DNA of 64,000 nucleotides from Cannabis sativa (Eukaryota > Streptophyta > Magnoliopsida > Rosales > Cannabaceae). Each line of letters begins with the position of its first letter. The stretch's first letter is position 1. This document shows, piece by piece, positions 24,151 through 35,167 of this stretch. Below the pieces are notes generated by a model, which had not been told where the DNA came from, ran no database searches, and was given only the letters and a program-made list of their open reading frames with translations. Both the position numbers and the translations under genes were made by a program. The DNA lies in NCBI RefSeq assembly GCF_029168945.1, contig NC_083610.1, positions 77,925,580 through 77,989,579 on the forward strand. The letters are read 5' to 3'.

Positions 24151-24998
24151 ATCAACATGGAAGCTTTTGTCATTTCCCAAAACATGACAAAAAATATGTT
24201 TTAATAAGAGGCAGTATAATATCGTATAAAACTTATAAAAATATACAGCAAGAAAGTAAGAAATACCGCCTGACATATTTTTATAATAAATGGAAAAAAG
24301 TCAATATATAGTGTAATTTTTTCTTTATTTAAGGATTGGCATTTTTGGTATTTAATTTTCAAAAATACCTTCTACAATCTTAATCACGCATCACAAATAT
24401 TGTGTATATATGAAAATTCTAACGTGGGAACTAGAAAGGGGACATCACTTCTTACTCCACCAGTAAGTATGAAAATTCTAACGTAGGAACTAGGAGGGGG
24501 ATATCATTTTTTTCTCTACCAGTAGAACGTCTCTATTTTTAGCATTTAGATTATAACTTAATTTTTTTAGAGATTTTTTTCTATAATAAACTAAAAATGG
24601 AACAAAATTACATTTATGACCTAAGAAAAGGAAAATAAACAAAAATAAAAACTAAAAGTTGTTATTTACAAAAATACCGGCCAAAAAAAATTGAGGGATC
24701 CTTTTTCTTCGTGACCCAGCCGACGAACCCCAACAACCCATTCTCAACCATTTTCCTTCCAAAACCAGGAAAATTAGATATAAAAAAAATGTAGATCTTA
24801 AAGAAAAACCACTCAAATCCCGAAATTCCAAATACGAAAAAGGAAAAAAAATCATCCAACCTCCATTGTTGTACAACAAAAACTCAAAAACAACATTCAG
24901 TCAAAAGCCAAACGCGTTCAGAGGAGAAGAATCGAAGAGAAGGAGATCTGAAAATCTTTGAAACTCACACATAATTGAATCAGAGAAAGAATTGAAAG
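24151..24998. repeat. Intergenic AT-rich DNA with a 59-bp tandem repeat
   Basis: Two copies of a 59-bp unit (tatgaaaattctaacgt...ccagta) lie at about 24409-24467 and 24468-24527, diverged at several bases. No gene is supported. The last 100 bp (agaggagaagaatcgaag...) look like an untranslated leader but have no coding support. Tat-B begins at 24999. Confidence 0.5.
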
Positions 24999-25744
24999 TG
25001 TTGACCAAGTTTTTCGGCAACCAATATAATAATAATAATTTAGAGAGCTATAAGGAATTAAGAGAGATATTTTTACGTGGTTGGGGGGTTAATGAGCCTT
25101 AGTCCATGAGTCTGTGTATTTATGATAGTATTTATTACGGAGAATGTTCTTGATGGATTTTTACTCTTCTAGTTCTTATGAAACCCAGAATTCTCGACCC
25201 CTCTTTAATGAGTTTTGGGGGGTATTTATAATGTTTTTGTGGGGTGATCCCTAGAATTAAGGTACATGTATTTTTGTAACTATCAGTAAAGTCACACATT
25301 CCCAATGAATATATCATAGGTAATGCTTGGTCTAATCCTTAGGTTCTGTAGGGATTTTATGAGTCCCGTCCTTCATCCTCTTTGACTGATGTGATTCCTT
25401 ACAGAGTAGTCGTCACTAGACTTTATTGATCATAGCCTAGTAGGTGCAGAGTGGGGGTTGTGCCGTCAGACTTTATTACGTATGGCAGTTTCAATACGCC
25501 TCCTCCCATGCGGTATTAAATGCGAGATGACTGTTCAGATAGGATCTGACACCTCCCGGAGGTGCTTTGTTGCAATCTTGCTCTCCGGGAGCATGCGAGA
25601 CTTACATGCCTTCTCCGGGAGGCATGCCTAAGGTAATCCTGCCCTTAAGAAGACTTAGTTGATTTATTCAAACGCTAAAACCCCTTCCATCTACGTGTCA
25701 TCATACGGTTGGTCCACATATTTTGGGCAAAATCAGGGGCAACA
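24999..25744 (-). repeat. Tat-B 3' LTR
   Basis: 746 bp, paired with 55591-56337. It is followed by the minus-strand polypurine tract (ttgggggtaaa) and, after 22 bp, by the Ath-A insertion. Confidence 0.9.
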
Positions 25745-25766
25745 TTTACCCCCAAGCCTTGTTTAG

Positions 25767-26992
25767 TGTTACGAATTTTTATGTTTATTACGCAAGTATA
25801 CGCAATCAAGTAGTATCTCACGCAAGTGAGGTCGAACCACAAGGAATTGGATTAAGTACTACTAAACTATACTTATGATTCTATTTGGTAAAATAATAAG
25901 TTTGAAATTTTAAAATAAATAACTCAGAAAATTAAAGAGAAAATAAATGAAGATTAATCAAGATGAGAGATTAGGGAGGTGAATCCTGTTGATAAGCTAC
26001 CAATGTTAATACCTAATTGCTATCCTTATCTCAATGTGAATGACAGATTATGAATTAACCTAACTCTTTTCAAATCTTTTAGGTTCTAAATAATATGTTC
26101 TCTAATTAACTTCTTAATTAAATCAACACAAAATCAGCATTAAGCAATAATCTATTCGTCACTGAGGCTATGTAAATACTTTCGTTTCACATCAAAACCT
26201 AGACTATCCAAATTTTAGCATTCTCAATTCTCACTTTTCAGATTTCGAATTGAGATCATTAAACATGTAAAAGGTGATCAAGCTTGCACATGGAATTGAA
26301 CACAAATATAGATAGTATTCACACATAAAATGAAGGAATGGCAATTATTTATTAACTAGGCATAAACTTAAACAACATTCATCATCCTCCCTTATTGGGA
26401 AATTTAGTTCATAATAACTCTAAAAACATCCATGATTAATTCAGAAACAAAAACAAACATAAAGAAGAAATTAAGGGTAAAAGAAAGAAACTAGAAGGTG
26501 ATATCGCTCCGGGTCTTCAAGATAGCTTCCTCTCCACTTGCATCCACTATTTAGGTCTATTTCTGCTTCTTTTGACCTTCAGTGTCGTATTCCTTATATA
26601 GGGATGAGAAGTGTGCATCCAATTGAGATAAAAATCAAAATTAGGTCAAATCTGCGATTTCCGTACCAAGTCGCGACTAGCATTTAAGCTGGTCGCGACT
26701 ACAGGCAAAACTCGAAAAACCGAGTTTCTGCCAATTCTCGAAGTCGCGACCAGGGTCGCGACCAGGAAAAAGGGTCGCGACATGGCTCTCTGGAGGTCGC
26801 GACTACTGATGCGTTTGGAGCCGAATTTTCCAATTTTTTCCAAGTTTGTCCCAATTTTTCGCCATTTGACTGAATAACACCCTGGGAACCTGAAATAATG
26901 AAAATCAAGCGTAAAACTGCTCCAAAAGACACCAATAGACGAGATAATGCTAACTTTAAAGACCCGAAACATAGGTTAATTATAACCTAACA
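25767..26992 (-). repeat. Ath-A 3' LTR
   Basis: 1226 bp. On minus it has a TATA box (tatataagg, about 26593-26601) with six TCGCGA palindromes just upstream (26671-26802). Confidence 0.92.
26671..26802 (-). promoter_or_regulatory. TCGCGA palindrome array in the Ath-A 3' LTR U3
   Basis: TCGCGA occurs at 26671, 26693, 26744, 26756, 26775 and 26797, often as GTCGCGAC. The array lies 70-200 bp upstream of the TATA box on the element's strand. The surrounding DNA is AT-rich with few CpG, so the clustering stands out. Its function is not known to me. Confidence 0.6.
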
Positions 26993-28251
26993 AAATCCCC
27001 CAAACTAGACTCTTACTCGCCCCCGAGTAAGATAAAAAGAAACTAACTACGCTATCCGATAATTAGTACGCTGCTGACTCATGCTCTGTTTTCTTCCTTG
27101 CATAAACTAGAATTTCGATCCTACTAACTCTAACAATTAACTCAGATGCTCAATTAATAACACTATGTACAACTGCAAAAATTTATTCAAATGTGAAACA
27201 TCGTTATAAAGGTTTTACTCTTTCCAACAGTTCCACAGCCCGATAACTCATAAGCTTGCATGCTTACCTTCCTCCACTAATGTTGACATTATTCTTTGGA
27301 ATCATTTGGTCTTTTCAAGGCTTAGGCAATATGGCTCAGATATTCAGGGATAGGCAAAAGACAATTTCGGCTCAAGATATCATAAGCACACAAACAGAAC
27401 CCACAAGCTTTTTACTTTTCTTTCTTTAGAATCCCATAATGTTCCCAAATTTACCAAGATTGATAGAAGATATCTCTATTATTTTTCCAACATCACTGAA
27501 TCTTTTTTTTTTCAAACATATTTTTACTTTTTTATTGTTCTTTTTTTTTCTTCATATTTCATTTTTTTTTTCAGTGACATTGAATTACATTTTTTTTTCC
27601 TCTTCTCAATCTTACAAGTTTTTTCTCCCTCTCACTAATTCCTCACACTAAATGTTTCTCCTCCCCCAAACTAATCATGTAGCTTATGATATCATGGATA
27701 ACATGGTGAAGAAAAATTAATAGTGTGGTTGCAAAATTTTTCAAATCAATGGGTGAAAAACAAAACAGGTTTAGGCTCAAAAGGTTAACTAGGGATACAC
27801 ATTATTATGGTAGGCTTGAAAGGCTCAAACTATCAAACAAATGCCTAAATCCTATTCCAATTGAACACTATCAAGGATTTCGTCTTAAAAGAATAAACAT
27901 GCAAGTTCTAAGCTATCCTGTTAATCTTACCACAAACCATAGTAAAACAATTATAACAATTTTCACAGATTGAATATTTGCAGATAAACACAGGTTTCTA
28001 AGCATCCGAACTAATCCAAAGAGTTAACAAAATCAAGCACACAGTTATTTTACAGTTTCAGATCACATCACACTAATCAGCAGTATACAACTGTCGACAA
28101 GCTTATTGCCATTCCTTAACTAAAACAAAAACTAAAACAGAAAATTAAAATGCAGAAATCAAAGTGCAGAATTTAAAATTCTCTCTCCCCCCAAACTAAA
28201 TATGACATTGTCCCCAATGTATACAATAATATGCAGAGAGAAGAAACTTAC
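26993..28251 (-). other. Ath-A 3' module: splice donor, two hairpins, three polypurine tracts
   Basis: In element order: a CAG|GTAAGT donor (GT at 28251-28250) 12 nt after the env-like stop; the hairpin ACATTG-4-CAATGT at 28205-28220; polypurine-like GTTTGGGGGG at 28187-28199; a second GTTTGGGGG at 27660-27672; the hairpin TTACTCG-4-CGAGTAA at 27013-27030; and the true polypurine tract GTTTGGGGGATTT at 26993-27005 against the LTR. Ath-B has the same parts in the same order and spacing (50459-51731). No coding capacity is seen in between. Confidence 0.7.
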
Positions 28252-28262
28252 CTGAGACCCTT

Positions 28263-29431
28263 TCAGAAAGGGTTGGGTGGTGGCGGTTGGTCATATGGGT
28301 AGAACCGAGGAGGTTGCGCCAGATAATTTGGGTCATCAATCCCGATGTTCATTCTGTTGATGAGAGAGTTAAGTTGCTGAACTTGTCCCTCATCATAGAT
28401 ACTCCTCTGCACCATGTATTGTTGCATGTGGTTGTTCTGCTGAATTATATAACTCAGCTGTGCATGAGTGTATTGCGTTGTGGGATCGATAGGCCCATGC
28501 AATTGTAGGGGCTGCTCCTCTTCTTCTTCAACACTTGCCGCCTACGCCCTTGCGGTGCATCAGGTGGAGGTTGGCCATAGGGATGTGGCTCTTTCAGCCT
28601 GTTGACAAAGGCGATGTCCATCTTGCGGAGTGGCAACACCGTGTTGTCATACTCTAATTGGGGAACTTCATATGCCCCACAGAGTTCTGTTATCACTCCC
28701 GCCAAACCAAAACCACCTCCCGTGGCTCCTTGCACGATCTGTTCAATGCTCTGCCTTATGACTTGTCCAATGTTAATGTTGTACCCCTTCATTATAGCGT
28801 ACACATATTTCAGGCGATCCATTTGGACATCGGAAAAGTGCTTATTTGGCACTAACCGAGCACTTACAAAGTACAGCCATGTTCTTGCCACCGGATTCAG
28901 CTCACACCGGTAGAGGATGTTGGGCGACCCCTCTGTGCCATCATTGTCATGGAACCTCAACCCAGGAAATCCCACTGTCTCCGCCACATCCACCATATCA
29001 AACTGCTCCTCCTCCTCAATAATTCGGAGGCGTTGTTCTTCCCCAGTGTAATCTTGGACAGAGAACATTACATTAAATGCATCAGCAGTAGCGGGAACTT
29101 TCTTTCCCCGCACCTTTACTTCCCCATTCCGGCGATCGGGCCAATTCGCAAGAAATTCACAAGCCATAGTAACATTAGCCCGACCCCGAGCATCCACAAA
29201 ACTTCCCCACTTCATTCTTTCTATTTGAGCCCGAATTGTTTCAAATTGAGGTTGACGCCTCAAAGGATTCTCAGGGAATTCAATACCCCGATCATCAATA
29301 TAAGCCCTATTCTTAAGTCTCATGAAGCGATTTTGGGCCTCAATATTGCCAAAGCGGGTCCTATCAAAACCCGTTGGTGGTGGGTTTGAAGACGAACCCT
29401 CCTCCACATTCCTAGTCCTTTTGGGTGCCAT
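28263..29431 (-). pseudogene. Ath-A env-like ORF3 (plant 'putative transposon protein' type), frameshifted
   Basis: It starts MAPKRTRNVEEGSSS and runs 325 codons with an ATRANVTMACEFLANWPD-like block. This is the type of protein found downstream of pol in Athila elements and in many plant 'putative plant transposon protein' entries. The last stretch (LHGPIDPTTQYTHAQLSY...PPPPNPF) is in another frame, so a one-base indel lies near 28505-28535. No hydrophobic membrane segment is evident, so 'env-like' is positional and by family. It has its own upstream TATA (29999-30005). Confidence 0.65.
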
Positions 29432-29998
29432 TTTTTTTTTTCCATAAAATAAACTTTTTTCCTTTTTTTTCTGCTTTTTTTTTTGGGCAGCACCTCCCCT
29501 TAATTTTCTATATCCCCAAAAATTGAAAACTCACCAATTAATTCAAACAATTACATTCACAATCCCAACTCACACTATAAACCTAACAATTCTTAAATCA
29601 ATCAATAATTCTAACAACAATCACAAACAATGCTCAATATCTTCATGCAACTTTTCAAATTCAATAGAAAAGAATACTTACAAACCCGAAGACGTATTAC
29701 TCCACCTCCATTGTTGAATATCTTTGAATGTTTGAGGTTGAAGATGAAGAACCAATATATTTTTGGATTTGGGGTGAAATTCATGAATATTTGGGTTGTT
29801 TTTGATGGAAAGTGTAGATTGATGAAAGAAATTAGGTTTTAGGATGGATTGGGATTAGGAAATTGGATTTGAGATGAAAGAATTTGAAATTTGGTGAAGA
29901 AGTTTTGGATTTTTGAGAGGAAAAGGGGTAAAGTCGGCTGAGAGGGTTTTTGAAATTTTGAATTTTGATGTAGGGTTGAATGAGGGGGAAAAATTGGA

Positions 29999-30257
29999 TT
30001 TTATAGAAAATTACGTGAGCAAGTTGCGACTTGGCCTAGGGCTAGTCGCGACTAGCTTACGATCGTATTTAAGCCTTCTCTAGAAAATAGGGTAGTCGCG
30101 ACTGGGGTCGCGACTTCGAAAATAGGTCGCGACTTGGCCAAAGGCTAGTCGTGACCACTGGAACCAAAAATTTTCAGGAGTTTCTGTAAAAGTCCAGGTC
30201 GCGACCAGGGTCGCGACTTGAAAAATAGATCGCAACCCAAGAATCACCAGGTCGCGA
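29999..30257 (-). promoter_or_regulatory. Internal promoter candidate of Ath-A ORF3 with a TCGCGA array
   Basis: A TATA box (minus-strand tctataaaatcc; 29999-30005) lies about 570 bp upstream of the ORF3 ATG. Seven TCGCGA palindromes stand just upstream of it on the same strand (30046, 30096, 30108, 30127, 30199, 30211, 30252). This is the same arrangement as in the LTR promoter of this element. ORF3 may thus be transcribed separately from the gag-pol RNA. Confidence 0.5.
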
Positions 30258-30482
30258 CCACTGGGCTCCTTCTCAAAAAAAAAACTTTTTTTTCACGTTT
30301 TTCACGATTCAACTAAAAAGAATAATGTCTGGTACTAATCTAAAAGTTGAAAATACTAAAAATACTAAAGCATAGACTAAAAACATAATCAAAGAGTCTG
30401 AAAGAAATTAAAGAAAACACTTAGGTTGCCTCCCAAGAGCGCTGTCTTTATCGTCATATAGCCGGACGTTGAGCCTTGTACT

Positions 30483-33265
30483 TCAAAGTGGCGCCAGAAT
30501 CATGGCGGACTTGGCTTGGTCAAATTGACCTCCCAAGTAGAGCTTTAAACGCTGTCCATTAACTTTGAAAGTTACTGGACCATCACCTTTTAACTCTACC
30601 GCTCCATAAGGAAACACCTTGACCACTGTGAATGGTCCTGACCACCTTGACTTCAGTTTTCCAAGAAACAGTTTTAACCTTGAATTAAAGAGTAACACTT
30701 GCTGCCCAGGTTGAAACTCCTTCCTTACTAGACCTTGGTCATGCCACTTCTTAGTTCTTTCCTTGTAGATTTTTGCGTTCTCATATGCTTCATTTCGAAA
30801 CTCCTCTAGCTCGTTCAACTGAAGCAGTCTTTTCTCCCCTGTAGCTTTTAGTTCCATGTTAAGAGTCTTCATGGCCCAAAAAGCTTTATGCTCTAACTCC
30901 ACCGGTAGATGACAAGCCTTTCCAAACACTAACCGATATGGGGACATTCCAATCGGTATTTTGAAAGCAGTTCTGTATGCCCACAATGCATCATCTAATT
31001 TTCTTGACCAATCTTTCCTTGATCTTTGCACTGTTTTCTCTAGAATCATCTTGATCTCCCGATTAGAAATTTCAGCTTGGCCATTACTTTGGGGATGGTA
31101 TGGTAAAGCAGTTTGATGTCGGACACCATATCTTGAAAGAAGTGCTTCAAACTGCTTGTTGCAGAAGTGACTCCCTTCATCGCTTACTATTGCTCGAGGA
31201 GTACCAAACGGAGTAAAGATGTTCTTTTGTAGAAAGCGGAGAACTGTCTTACCATCATTCTGAGGTGTAGCTGCAGCTTCGACCCATTTAGACACATAAT
31301 CGACAGCCAATAGAATGCACTGATTGCTAAAGGATGAAGGAAAATGACCCATGAAGTCTATTCCCCACACATCAAACAATTCCACTTCTAAAATTCCTGT
31401 TAAAGGCATCTCGTTTCTTCTTGAGATATTACCTGTCCGTTGACAACGATCACATGCCTTCACAAAGGTAGTAGCATCCTTGAATAGCGTTGGCCAAAAG
31501 AATCCACTTTGCAACACCTTTGCAGCCGTTCTGTTTCCACTGAAATGTCCTCCACATGGTAAAGCATGACAATGATTTAGGATAGAATACATCTCCTCTT
31601 CAGGCACACATCTCCTAATTATCTGATCGGTGCAGTGCTTGTAGAGGATTGGCTCTTCCCAATAATAATGTTTCACCTCAGAAAAGAACTTCTTCAATTG
31701 TTGACGCGAAAGCTCGGGAAGGGTTATTTTTGCAGCCAAGAAATTAACATAGTCAGCGTACCATGGTACCATCAGGTTTTCCCTCACACTAAAGAGTTGT
31801 TCATCAGGAAATTGCTCATTTATTTGTACCTCCTTTGTATTATGACTTTCTTCCAGTTCTAATCTTGACAAGTGGTCTGCTACTAGATTTTCGGTGCCCT
31901 TCTTATCTTTTATCTCTAAATCAAACTCTTGAAGTAGAAGTACCCATCGAATCAGTCTCGGTTTTGCATCCTTCTTGGTCATAAGGTACTTGATCGCTGA
32001 ATGATCTGTGTAGACAATTACCTTATTTCCAATCAGGTAGGGTCGGAATTTGTCACAAGCAAACACTATTGCTAGCATTTCTTTTTCTGTAGTGGCGTAA
32101 TTTAATTGAGCATCATTCAGAGTTCTACTAGCATAGTAGATTGTGTGAAACACTCTGTCAACTCTTTGTCCCAAGACCGCTCCAATGGCATAATCACTTG
32201 CGTCGCACATCAACTCAAACGGCAACTCCCAATTTGGTGAAGTTACTATCGGCGCTGAAATTAATCTCTCCTTTAGAACCTTGAAAGCCTTCAAGCAATC
32301 TTCTCCAAACTCAAATGGAACACCATTAACAAGTAAGCTGGACAAAGGTTTTGAGATCTTGGAGAAGTCCTTGATAAATCTGCGGTAGAAGCCAGCGTGC
32401 CCTAGGAAACTCCTCACTCCTTTTACAGAAACTAGAGGTGGCAAATTCTCTATTGTTGAAACTTTAGCCTTATCCACCTCAATTCCTGCCTTTGAAATTT
32501 TGTGCCCAAGAACAATTCCTTCTGTTACCATAAAGTGGCACTTCTCCCAGTTTAGCACCAAGTTAGACTTCTCGCACCTAGTTAGCACTTTTTCCAGATT
32601 TTCCAGACAATGATCGAAGGAGGAACCAAAAACCGAGAAATCATCCATAAAGATTTCAATACAAGATTCAATCAAGTCAGAAAAGATAGCCATCATACAC
32701 CTTTGAAAAGTAGCAGGGGCGTTACACAAACCGAATGGCATTCTTCTGAAAGCAAAGGTACCGTAGGGACATGTGAAAGTAGTCTTCTCCTGATCTTCAA
32801 GTGCTATAGCTATCTGGTGGTATCCAGAGTAGCCATCAAGAAAGCAGTAATATTCTTGCCCCGCCAATCTGTCTAGCATTTGATCAATGAAGGGCAAAGG
32901 GAAGTGATCTTTCCGTGTTGCTTTATTGAGTTTCCTGTAATCGATGCAAATTCTCCAACCAGTGACTGTTCTTGTAGGAATCAACTCATTCTTTTCATTC
33001 TTGATCACAGTCATTCCACCTTTCTTTGGAACTACTTGCACCAGGCTAACGCACTTATTATCTGAAATGGGATAGGCAACTCCAGCATCCAACCACTTGA
33101 CTACTTCTTTTCTGACAACTTCTTTCATGGGTGGATTGAGTCTTCATTGAGCGTCGATTGTTGGCTTGGCATTGTCTTCCATGAGAATTCGGTGCATCAC
33201 CGTTGAAGGACTGATTCCTTTGACATCACCTAGTGTCCAAGCGATAGCCTTGTTATGAGCTCGGA
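30483..33265 (-). pseudogene. Ath-A pol: RT, RNase H, integrase
   Basis: This is the downstream part of the polyprotein after the solo LTR. There is one stop, TGA at 33144-33146. From 33128 to 30483 an 881-codon frame is open. RT has [18 protein letters not shown] and FMDD at residues 160-163 of that frame (most relatives have YMDD or YVDD). RNase H starts near [17 protein letters not shown]. Integrase has the H-H-C-C finger (CGGHF...CDRCQR), [19 protein letters not shown] and HPQSNGQAE, and a C-terminal [16 protein letters not shown]. Once inserted, the solo LTR separated this frame from gag-protease. Confidence 0.88.
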
Positions 33266-33270
33266 GTACC

Positions 33271-35167
33271 TGTTGGGTTTTATGCCCTAAATAAAACTCA
33301 TTTCAATATAATCAGATTTACTTATTAATATAGATCAGAAATAACATTTAATGTTGCATGGTTCACATGATTTATTTCATGATTATATGTACATAATGTA
33401 TAAATTCATCTGAAACCCTTTTCGCATACTTGATCCTGTTTATTGTGCCGTCAACACATTGGAAAGTAAACATGACTATGTGAATAAAGTTTCCTAGATT
33501 TATCAGACACAGGGTTTTACTGATATGATAATCTACAACAGAGTTTACTTGCATTTGGAGAAGTGCTATGTTCTTTCCAGAGCATTGGTTAAAGTAAAGC
33601 TCAGGTTGGATGCATGGAGTATGCATCGAAAGGGACCGATATTGAACTTTGACTTAGATTTATTAAACTTACCGTAATATCTATTCAAGTCAATATCGCC
33701 TAGTTGATCCTAGATCAAATGTTCTTAATCCTGTTATGATTAGGCTCAATCTTGAAAGGCTATTCGTGTTCTTTGATTTGTTAGTTAAGCCTACTTTTAG
33801 GTCAGGGTGATACATACATTTTGGGAACACGGTAGTGCAATTGAGTGGGAGCGCTAACATAAACATGGAATCTATAGCTTCTATCTGGCGAATAGTAAGC
33901 AAAGGATGATCTCCTTCGAGCTTGACCAAACGAACATAAATGGTGGAGTACTCATTTCACATAAGTTGAAATATCATTTATACGGGGTCAAGTGTTTTAA
34001 GGAATAAATACATTGTAGGGTGTAACGGTAATTTAATCCCTTTACAGTGTAGATCATTCATATAGAGGATCATTGATCACATTAGGATTATAACAATGGA
34101 TAACTAATGATGTGTCTATATGGTGGAACATATAGAGCATTCTATATACTGAGAGTGCAATTCTAAGTTCTATGCGTGGATTCAACGAAGAATTAATAAG
34201 TTAGTGAATTTTAGTGCTAAATTCTTGATCTACTTATTGGAAGCTCGGTTATATAGACCCATGGTCCCCCCACTAGTTGAGATAATATTGCTTGTAAGAC
34301 TCATGTAATTGATTTTGATTAATCAATTATAATTCTCAAATTAGACTATGTCTATTTGTGAATTTTTTCACTAAGTAAGGGCGAAATTGTAAAGAAAGAG
34401 TTTTAGGGGCATATTTGTTAATTATGATACTTTGTATGGTTCAATTAATAAATATGATAAATGACAATATTATTTAATAATTATTTATAGTTATTAAATA
34501 GTTAGAATTGGCATTTAAATGGTTGAATTAGAAAATTGGCGTTTTTGAGAAAATCAGATGCAGAAAAGATAAAACTGCAAAATTGCAAAAAAGGAGGCCC
34601 AATTCCACCTTGCATGGCCGGCCACTTTTGTAGGGTTTTTCCTCTGATATTTTCATTATTTTAATGCCAAATAATTCAAACCTAACCCTAGTGGAATGCT
34701 ATAAATAGATAGTGAAGGCTTCAGGAAAATTACACTTAAATTTTCTATTTTTCCTTCAGAGAAAAACCTGAGCCTTTCTCTCTCACTATCTTTAGCTGCC
34801 ACTTCTTCTTTCTCTTCCCTCTTGAGATTTCGAAATACTTAGTGTATGAGTAGTGCCCACACACAGCAAGTGATACCTCAATCATAGTGAGGAAGATCGT
34901 GAAGAAAGACTTTCAGCAAGAAGGAGGTTTCAGCATCAAAGATTCAGAGAAAGAGATCCAGGTTCAGATATTGATAATGCTCTGCTACAGAAAGGAATCA
35001 AGGGCTAGATATCTAAACGGAAGGAGTCATATTATTCCGCTGCACCCAATGTAAGGTTTCCTAAACTTTATATGTGTTTATTTCATCGTTTTAGAAAGTT
35101 CATATTTAGGGTGTTAATCAACATACTTGTGAGTAGATCTAAGATCCTGGTAAAATAATTTCCAACA
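33271..35167 (+). mobile_element. Solo LTR, copia-like, inside Ath-A
   Basis: 1897 bp, starting TGTTGGGTTTTATGCCC and ending TTCCAACA, with perfect target duplication gtacc (33266-33270 and 35168-35172). Removing it plus one duplication rejoins the Ath-A reading frame exactly. No internal coding region or second LTR is present, so it is best read as a solo LTR left by LTR-LTR recombination. A TATA box (ctataaatag, about 34689-34698) suggests plus orientation. The terminal sequence resembles plant copia LTRs; that class call is from memory. Confidence 0.85.

Noticed and set aside
24880..24998. Possible 5' UTR exon ending ttgaaag next to gtaat after Tat-B (56341), as if Tat-B sat at a splice donor
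   Set aside because: Joining the flanks gives a donor-like string, but no coding exon or promoter supports a gene on either side.
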